Shown piece by piece: positions 1 to 5,876 of a DNA stretch of 12,069 bases (the stretch's first letter is position 1; every line of letters starts with the position of its first letter). Source of the DNA: Bacteroidales bacterium UBA1179 (lineage in GTDB: Bacteria; Bacteroidota; Bacteroidia; Bacteroidales; Bacteroidaceae); assembly GCA_002309915.1 (NCBI GenBank), contig DBYT01000046.1, forward strand, positions 9,239-21,307. Direction: 5' to 3'. The notes beneath the pieces are model-generated. The model was not told the origin of the DNA and made no database searches. It saw only the letters and a list, made by a program, of their open reading frames with translations. The position numbers were made by a program, and so were the translations under genes.

Positions 1-328
1 CCTTATAGAAGCCAGTCATGACGGATTCGGCAGAAAGCACCTGCACACCCGCTCATTCAAGGCCGATACCGCCTCCCTGACCGTCACCGATCACTGCAAG
101 ACTGACCTTGAGACCATAAGCATGATTCATTTTGCACCTGAAGTAAGGATCATATCGGTCGGGGGCAACAGGATTGAGACCGATAAGGCTATAATCACCC
201 TTGACGGCGCATCACATGTTGAGGTCACGGATGTGGAGACATCGGTCGAATACAACCGTTTAAGGCCCTGCAAGGCAGTAGCAATAAGATTCAGTGAAAG
301 ACTGATGACGGTAATTACCCCCTTATAA
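1..328 (+). CDS. Heparinase II/III-like protein, C-terminal part (5' end outside window)
   Basis: The frame is open from base 2 to the TAA at 326-328, giving about 108 residues of a C-terminus; an internal ATG at 122 is not a credible start because the open frame and family similarity continue upstream of it. The visible segment begins near 'ASHDGFGRKHLHTRSF', continues with a 'LTVTD' strand and 'IHFAPEVRII', and ends in short beta-strands. This pattern matches the beta-sheet domain at the C-terminus of heparinase II/III-family proteins, which cleave or bind acidic polysaccharides; the catalytic alpha-toroid would lie outside the window. Proteins of this family are often found beside exopolysaccharide loci, which fits here. 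The gene runs tail-to-tail into the GT4 gene and overlaps it by 14 nt (315-328). Whether it is an active lyase, and whether it is secreted, cannot be judged from this fragment. Confidence 0.72.
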   Translation, partial: LIEASHDGFGRKHLHTRSFKADTASLTVTDHCKTDLETISMIHFAPEVRIISVGGNRIETDKAIITLDGASHVEVTDVETSVEYNRLRPCKAVAIRFSERLMTVITPL

Positions 329-1361
329 GATTGTAGATCTCCATCACCTTGGCGGGTACGTCAGCCTGCGGATGGTAATCCACATGTTTTCCGGATTCAA
401 GCGCATCGGCACACTTCTGCGCCAGTTCCTCCACATCGCCTTTATGGTAGAGAACGGCTTCGGCCGGTCTGGTGCAGACGTCACTGGCTACTACGGGAGT
501 ACCGAACTGCAACGCCTCCTTGACTGATATGCCCTCCATATCCGAGTTGGTGGCACGTACAAAAAGGTCACTCTTCTCCCAGACCTCAAAGCCGTTGACA
601 TCGGACCCTATAACCAGCATGAACCTGTCTGTGAGTCCCAGTGACCTGATACGTTCAACGCACTGGTCAAAGTACTCCCTGTCACCCAGTATCGAGAAGA
701 GGAACAAGAGGCCCACATCCATGCCCTTGCGGTTGACCAGGATATCCATCATCCCGATGATTTGGTCAAAGCCGTAGACATCGCCCCAGACGTTACGTTG
801 AAGGATTGATGCATTGGTGGATATGGTATATCTGTGCTTACTGAAGAATGACGTCATATCGTCCGGAAGGCCGCGTCTTTCACTCTCCGTAGGCGGAATA
901 TAAGTGGGCAGCACGGTCATAACGGACCGGTCAATGCCGTACTTTGCGGCCAGCAGGTCTACGAACTGGGGATCATTGAAAATGACTGCACGGGCACGGG
1001 ACAGGAAACGGCGGACAATCCTCTCCTTCCAGCCCTTGAGCAGCAGGAGTTTCCTGTTATGAAGCGTGATGACGATATCATGACGCCATCCGGTCAGGTA
1101 CAATGATGTAAGGAACCATACATTGCAAAGCTGCACATGTATTATCCTGCGTGACACGAACGGCAGTTTCAGGATTTCAAGCAAACGGCACCTGACATCC
1201 TTCACGTAATCGCATCGGGAGCGTGAACGGGCAAAGTTCTTCAGGATAACGGATTCATCCATCACATGAAGAGCTCCGGCCAGCTTATTGCAATAAGCCG
1301 ATATACCGCCAACGGGAGGCGGATAGACGCCCCATATTTCAACTTTGGTCTTATTCTTCAT
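315..1361 (-). CDS. GT4-family glycosyltransferase (GT-B fold)
   Basis: A 348-residue protein, full length for a GT4 enzyme, that would transfer a sugar from a nucleotide-sugar donor to the growing lipid-linked repeat unit on the cytoplasmic face. The N-terminal Rossmann-like half opens with 'WGVYPPPVGGIS' (about 10-21), the glycine-rich acceptor-side loop of GT4 enzymes. The C-terminal half carries 'GFDQIIGMM' (197-205) and the donor-binding segment 'DMEGISVKEALQFGTPVVAS' (274-293). The E-x7-E signature appears in the variant form D274-x7-E282, a form seen in some bacterial GT4 enzymes. There is no obvious membrane segment. The ATG at 1361 overlaps the end of the upstream GT2 gene by 11 nt, suggesting translational coupling. 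It is the last gene of the minus-strand operon. Donor and acceptor sugars cannot be predicted from sequence. Confidence 0.87.
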   Translation of the reverse strand: MKNKTKVEIWGVYPPPVGGISAYCNKLAGALHVMDESVILKNFARSRSRCDYVKDVRCRLLEILKLPFVSRRIIHVQLCNVWFLTSLYLTGWRHDIVITLHNRKLLLLKGWKERIVRRFLSRARAVIFNDPQFVDLLAAKYGIDRSVMTVLPTYIPPTESERRGLPDDMTSFFSKHRYTISTNASILQRNVWGDVYGFDQIIGMMDILVNRKGMDVGLLFLFSILGDREYFDQCVERIRSLGLTDRFMLVIGSDVNGFEVWEKSDLFVRATNSDMEGISVKEALQFGTPVVASDVCTRPAEAVLYHKGDVEELAQKCADALESGKHVDYHPQADVPAKVMEIYNLIRG

Positions 1362-2289
1362 TGAAATAGTCTTCTTTTATTACCAGGCTCTCAAACACGC
1401 TGCGGTCAACAGAGTCCCTGGAGCGCATGTCTTTCAGCAGCCTGCGGTATCGGCCCATGGCTGAGCGGCCGAAGGCTTTACGGAGTGCGCGCATCGTATT
1501 GGGGAAATAGATCACGCGCCAGACAAAAGAGAACAGAGCGCTGCTGTTAAGTCTGATATCGATATAGCGGTTAAGCAGATGCAGATAAACCTTACCTGAT
1601 TTTGCCATCATGTTACCGGCTGAGCCCACCTTATGATAGATGACGGAATCCATCACACAGGCCATCTTCAGTCCGCGTTTTCCCATTCTCATAGAGAAGT
1701 CAAAATCCTCCTCACCAAAGAAGAACCTCTCGGTCAGAAGCGATCCATCGGGCTCCAGCACTGAGGGCAGGCAGAACAATGCGCAACCGGTAACAAAAGA
1801 TATGGGCAGGAAATACTTTCCTTTCACCTTATCCTCGCGGCAACCGGCATATTTATATCTCCGGAATCCCAGCCTCAGTATTCCGCCGCAGTTCCAGATA
1901 ATGCTCTTGTCGTAATAGTAGTTGATCCTGGGAGTAAGTACGCTGTATTCCTTATGGGTGCTGATAAACCCTTCAAGTCTCTCCAGGAAGTCAGGTGTCA
2001 CTTCCGTATCGTTGTTAAGGAGAAGATAGGCATCCGGATTATCGGCCGATGCAAACCTGACACCCCTGTTGTTACCTCCGGCAAAACCGTAGTTGCGGTC
2101 CAGCTCGAGCAGTCTTATGTCAAGCGATGAAGTTTCCTTGTACTGACGCAGTCTGTTTACTGAATCATCGGCCGAACCATTATCGACAATAACCGTAAAG
2201 AAGTCTCCCCTTACTTTCGCAAGAGAATCCAGGCACATTACGGTATCATCGGCCCCGTTCCAGTTCAGTAATATGACCGCCGTCTTCAT
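1351..2289 (-). CDS. GT2-family glycosyltransferase (GT-A fold, rhamnosyltransferase-like)
   Basis: A 312-residue protein with a complete GT-A domain. It starts 'VILLNWNGADDT' (5-16) and continues with 'VIVDNGSADDS' (33-43), 'YGFAGGNNRG' (67-76) and 'LLLNNDTEV' (89-97). The NND triplet (92-94) takes the place of the metal-binding DxD motif. 'FVTGCALF' (165-172), 'FFGEEDFDFSMRM' (190-202) and 'IYHKVGSAG' (217-225) follow; these are the acceptor and catalytic-base regions shared with the WbbL/RfbF-type rhamnosyltransferase group. The C-terminal 80 residues are basic and may associate with the membrane. The ATG at 2289 overlaps the stop of the flippase gene in an ATGA quartet and is preceded by a purine-rich AGAGGTAGGAA, a good ribosome binding site. 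It likely adds one sugar of the repeat unit; rhamnose is only a possibility suggested by family resemblance. Confidence 0.9.
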   Translation of the reverse strand: MKTAVILLNWNGADDTVMCLDSLAKVRGDFFTVIVDNGSADDSVNRLRQYKETSSLDIRLLELDRNYGFAGGNNRGVRFASADNPDAYLLLNNDTEVTPDFLERLEGFISTHKEYSVLTPRINYYYDKSIIWNCGGILRLGFRRYKYAGCREDKVKGKYFLPISFVTGCALFCLPSVLEPDGSLLTERFFFGEEDFDFSMRMGKRGLKMACVMDSVIYHKVGSAGNMMAKSGKVYLHLLNRYIDIRLNSSALFSFVWRVIYFPNTMRALRKAFGRSAMGRYRRLLKDMRSRDSVDRSVFESLVIKEDYFNEE

Positions 2290-3584
2290 TTCCTACCTCT
2301 TATTTTGAAAAGACAACCTACGCAAAGCATTGTAAGAAGCATCTCTGACAGTGACATTGAACAGGCCGCCGCAGTAGCGCCGTATTTTCCTGCAAATATG
2401 AGAATAAAAATGACACTGAACACTCCTGTGATCATCACCGAGTTGAAAAACTGTTTCTGACGGTTCATATTGATCAGGCCCAGAATGCCTATCAGGTAAT
2501 TGATCTCACCAAAGAATATGACAAGTGTCATGATCCTTATCAGAGGTATGCAGTCACGCATACCGACTCCGCACAACAGGTCAGATATCCACGGAGCGAA
2601 TACGTAAACCGCGCCGGACAGCAGTGCCAGGACCGCCGAGAACGGCAGTGATATCTTTTTGAGCAGGTTGATGTTCTCAACGTCAGACTTATCCTTGAAG
2701 CGCTGGCTCAGATGCGGGAACAAAGCCTGTGCGGCCGGTGCAACGATTGACTGGAAGCCTTTTATTACCTTTTCGGCAGCCGAATAGACGCCAACCACCT
2801 CATTGGGAGCAAGTTGCTTAAGTATCAGGACATTCGCATTCCTGTACAGGAAAATGCCGAATGTCGAGCCGAACACTGCACTGCCCTCCTTTAACTGATA
2901 TGCTATGTCACGTACGGAGGCCAGTCTCAGTTTCATTCCGAACTGTCTGGCTGAGAGTATAAGGCTCAGCACACCTGCCAATATGTAACCTGCGGAATTC
3001 AGGAGAATCAGAAGGAAGAAATCCTCAGTACTGCGTATCACCACAAATACCAGTATGGTAAAAAGGATCTTTGATGAGGCATTGACAATCGTCATATACT
3101 TCATCCTTTCCATACCCTGGAACAGCCAGACCGGAGTCAGGACATCGCCGATTACCATTCCCAGGCCCAACATGAACATCAAAGGAGCAACGTCATCCTT
3201 AAGAATGAAACGGGACAATACCATTACCAGTGCCGAGAGCACCAGAGCAATCATGAACTTGCTTATAATAACCGCATTATAGATCTCGTTTACTCTCTTG
3301 ACATCATCCCTGCACTGTGAAATCTGCTTGGTGGCCGAGAAATTGAAACCGTATGTGGCAATGATGATTATGTACTGAAGTATGGTATATACGTAGGTAT
3401 AGATACCATAGTTGGCCTTGCCCACCACATTCAGTATGTAAGGCAGCGTAATAAGGGGCAGCAGGATATTCAGGGCGTTCAGTACTGACAGATACAGAAA
3501 ATTGCCGGTCACCCTTTTGATGGCACCGGAATCGCCGCCCCGCAGCTTATCCATTGCATTGTCAAGACGCTGCTTCAGTTTCAT
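2286..3584 (-). CDS. wzx: Wzx-type polysaccharide flippase (MOP superfamily)
   Basis: An integral membrane protein of 432 residues, normal for Wzx/PST transporters, which move undecaprenyl-diphosphate-linked repeat units from the inner to the outer leaflet of the cytoplasmic membrane. Hydrophobic helices run through most of the length. The N-terminal part shows the PST arrangement: a first helix near 28-50 with 'LLPLITLPYIL', then 'GIYTYVYTILQY' (60-71), and later 'PVWLFQGMERMKY' (151-163) and 'VYSAAEKVIKG' (266-276), all typical of the Polysacc_synt family. I chose the ATG at 3584 because it has AAAAGG a few bases upstream. A longer reading from a TTG at 3608 adds eight residues and increases overlap with the polymerase gene from 23 to 47 nt, so it is less likely. 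It lies between the polymerase and the glycosyltransferases, as expected in a Wzx/Wzy locus. Confidence 0.92.
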   Translation of the reverse strand: MKLKQRLDNAMDKLRGGDSGAIKRVTGNFLYLSVLNALNILLPLITLPYILNVVGKANYGIYTYVYTILQYIIIIATYGFNFSATKQISQCRDDVKRVNEIYNAVIISKFMIALVLSALVMVLSRFILKDDVAPLMFMLGLGMVIGDVLTPVWLFQGMERMKYMTIVNASSKILFTILVFVVIRSTEDFFLLILLNSAGYILAGVLSLILSARQFGMKLRLASVRDIAYQLKEGSAVFGSTFGIFLYRNANVLILKQLAPNEVVGVYSAAEKVIKGFQSIVAPAAQALFPHLSQRFKDKSDVENINLLKKISLPFSAVLALLSGAVYVFAPWISDLLCGVGMRDCIPLIRIMTLVIFFGEINYLIGILGLINMNRQKQFFNSVMITGVFSVIFILIFAGKYGATAAACSMSLSEMLLTMLCVGCLFKIRGRK

Positions 3585-4806
3585 AGCGCTTACCTTTTGT
3601 AGTATCAAACAACAGGGTAAAAGTCATTATGACCAATACCATAATCGGAACCTCAATGCTGTCCAGCTGGGAGAAATAATAATCAAACCATCCCATGCCT
3701 AACAATGAGCACTGATAGAACAGTATCACATTTACATATACGCTGTTGAATTTAATGGCAAAAATCTTGAGCATATATGTAAAAAAGCTGAGAAACAGAG
3801 TACATCCTACAAACTGGAGACCATTGGAAAAGATGGCAATGGTACCGAACATTGTCCTGGTATTGGTATAATTGATTCCGTTGTGGTAATAGAATGGATT
3901 TACCGGAGTAACCAGATCGTTGTTGTCCGTAAACAGGTTTATTATATTCACCATCTGGGCATAAAGCACCTCAAACGAGCCCCTGTCCGGATAACCTGCC
4001 ACTGCGTCCATACTCAGGCCGAACGTTCCGCTGGTCAGATAATGGACAAAATGACGGAATATGAATCCTATCACCGTACCGCTCATCTCCACGTCACCGC
4101 CAAGCACCAGCGACATTATATATGATATCAGGAATACCATTATTGCGCCGATCAGCACATAAAGCAGCAGCTTGCCGGTTAGTTTGGCCTTACCCGAATA
4201 GAGTCTCATGGAGAGGCCGGCCACACACGGAATTATCACCCAGCCCTTCACCTGATGGACAAATGCAAAGAACACCAGCAGCAGGATGGGAATCCACAGC
4301 CATCGCCTCTGCCGGTCGTAGAAGTATATGCACAGTATCAGCAATACACTGTTTATCTTGCTTAGATGTGCCCAGAGTCCGTGTCCGTCATAATCCATTC
4401 CGAATTCATCGCTACCCAACGATGAAGTGGATGTTCCTAAAGTTTGTTTAAGTCTGAGCAGGAATGCAAGGCACATTATTGCCGTCAATACGACAACCGC
4501 TTTTGACAGTCCATTACCGTCATCAATAGGCTTGCAAACCGGTTTGCCGTGTTTCTGCATGGCAAAGCCCAAAACATAACTCGGTATGGCAAAGACCAGC
4601 AGGCCGGCAATCCAGAAGAGTATGGTGGGATAATAGAAATCCACAAAACCCAACCTGCCCGCTATGGCGATCGTCACCAGAAGCACTGCCACATACGGCA
4701 ACGTAAGAAATACAAGAGGAGTATAAAGCGTATGCCACGCCTTAACTTCAAGGTAGAGCAGTACTCCCACCTCAATTAAAAGTGTAAGGAGTATCAACAA
4801 TCCCAT
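3562..4806 (-). CDS. wzy: Wzy-like polysaccharide polymerase (multi-spanning membrane protein)
   Basis: A 414-residue, very hydrophobic protein with roughly ten or more predicted transmembrane segments, for example 2-20, 29-50, 60-82, 102-118, 151-163, 168-186, 211-235, 321-345 and 385-400. A large soluble loop around 256-318 contains 'PVNPFYYHNGINYTNTRTMFG'-like sequence (301-321), rich in aromatic residues, Asn and Thr; such a periplasmic loop is typical of oligosaccharide repeat-unit polymerases. Wzy proteins have little sequence conservation, so the assignment rests on topology, length and position between Wzz and Wzx. It would join repeat units on the periplasmic side of the inner membrane. 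The ATG at 4806 is two nucleotides after the stop of the Wzz-like gene. The C-terminal tail is short and charged. An O-antigen ligase is the main alternative, but a locus with Wzx and Wzz and no other candidate favours polymerase. Confidence 0.8.
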   Translation of the reverse strand: MGLLILLTLLIEVGVLLYLEVKAWHTLYTPLVFLTLPYVAVLLVTIAIAGRLGFVDFYYPTILFWIAGLLVFAIPSYVLGFAMQKHGKPVCKPIDDGNGLSKAVVVLTAIMCLAFLLRLKQTLGTSTSSLGSDEFGMDYDGHGLWAHLSKINSVLLILCIYFYDRQRRWLWIPILLLVFFAFVHQVKGWVIIPCVAGLSMRLYSGKAKLTGKLLLYVLIGAIMVFLISYIMSLVLGGDVEMSGTVIGFIFRHFVHYLTSGTFGLSMDAVAGYPDRGSFEVLYAQMVNIINLFTDNNDLVTPVNPFYYHNGINYTNTRTMFGTIAIFSNGLQFVGCTLFLSFFTYMLKIFAIKFNSVYVNVILFYQCSLLGMGWFDYYFSQLDSIEVPIMVLVIMTFTLLFDTTKGKRYETEAAS

Positions 4807-4808
4807 AG

Positions 4809-5876
4809 TTAAGCTTCAAGAATACGGTCCTTTACGATAATCCAGGCTGCAGTTCCAAAGAATGCCAGGAACACGAACAGTATTCCTATCATCATCTTCT
4901 TGGGGGTTGTTGCTTTGTAAGGAACGGTTGAAGGCTGCAGGAGTACCACTACAGGAGTCTTTTCAAGCAGTTTGGTCCTGCACATGTCCAATTGCTGGGC
5001 CAACTGATTGTAAAGGTTGTATGCAATATCCTTCTCGTCCGACAGACGGTCCTGCTCTATGAGATACTGGAGTTTTGTCACTCCCATGTGCTGATCGCAG
5101 TATTCCGCATATGCACGCTGGGCGGCATAATAGTTATCCCTGGCCTCATCATACATGCGCTGGGTGTTATCCATATCCTTGCGGGCCTTGGCTGTCCTGT
5201 ACTCAATCACATAGTTCTGGATGTTTTCAGTAACGACATCGGCCACTATTGATGCAATTCCAGCATCCTGCATGGTTACATTCACCAGTATAGCGCTGGA
5301 TGTCTTGTCAAATTCAATTGAGATCCTGTCATTCAACTCTTTCAGGCGTTTCTGCTGCTGCCTGTTAAGACGTTTGGGATCCAGTACGGTGTCATCATCC
5401 AGCAGTTCAACCTTATCGCGCTTGATCAACTTGAACGGAGCGGCCAGCACCTTACCCCACCATGGCTCTTTCTGATACTCGCTGAGATAATTATAGAGAT
5501 TGGTGGAAATGGAGTCTTTCCTGTACTTTCCTTCAACCTTAATGACAGCCAGGTCACAAAGGAAGGGAGTTGTAGAGACAATCTGAGGATAGAGCTGAGG
5601 ATAGATAGCCTCTTCCTCGGTATCCACATTGATACCGGCCATCGAAGCCAATGCGCCCAAACCTCCGCCTATACCCAGGGACGGTGAAATCTCGGGAGCG
5701 ATTATGGCAGTTGACGTGAACTCCTTAGGAATGCTGAATGCCACGATAATGGAAAGCACACCGCCGTAAAAGCAATTGAGTATTAACCTCTTGCGTTTAT
5801 CCCAAAGTAATTTGAAGAGATCTATGATTTCTTTCAGATTCTCCTTTTTGTTCTGATTGTCCTCCATAACCGTCAT
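4809..5876 (-). CDS. wzz: Wzz-like chain-length determinant (polysaccharide co-polymerase), no kinase domain
   Basis: A 355-residue inner-membrane protein that would set polymer chain length together with Wzy and pair with the Wza-like exporter. A short cytoplasmic N-terminus is followed by TM1 (about 31-49) and the Wzz-domain start 'IPKEFTSTAIIAPE' (49-62). A glycine-rich 'GIGGGLGALASMAGI' (68-82) is conserved in many Wzz proteins. A long helical, probably coiled-coil region runs from about 222 to 305, then a proline-containing segment 'QPSTVPYKATTPKK' (314-327) leads into TM2 (about 328-347). The protein ends eight residues after TM2, so the BY-kinase domain fused to many Gram-negative and Bacteroidetes Wzc proteins is absent. 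The ATG at 5876 overlaps the Wza-like gene stop by 4 nt (ATGA). A second ATG three codons later is possible. Confidence 0.9.
   Translation of the reverse strand: MTVMEDNQNKKENLKEIIDLFKLLWDKRKRLILNCFYGGVLSIIVAFSIPKEFTSTAIIAPEISPSLGIGGGLGALASMAGINVDTEEEAIYPQLYPQIVSTTPFLCDLAVIKVEGKYRKDSISTNLYNYLSEYQKEPWWGKVLAAPFKLIKRDKVELLDDDTVLDPKRLNRQQQKRLKELNDRISIEFDKTSSAILVNVTMQDAGIASIVADVVTENIQNYVIEYRTAKARKDMDNTQRMYDEARDNYYAAQRAYAEYCDQHMGVTKLQYLIEQDRLSDEKDIAYNLYNQLAQQLDMCRTKLLEKTPVVVLLQPSTVPYKATTPKKMMIGILFVFLAFFGTAAWIIVKDRILEA

Noticed and set aside
3585..3608. Eight-residue N-terminal extension of the Wzx flippase starting at TTG
   Set aside because: The ATG at 3584 has a better ribosome binding site (AAAAGG upstream) and a smaller overlap with the polymerase gene; the extra residues add no family feature.
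4122..4451. Open frame of 109 codons antisense to the polymerase gene
   Set aside because: Composition (many Arg, Ser, Pro) is typical of a shadow frame of a membrane protein gene, and no family resemblance was seen.
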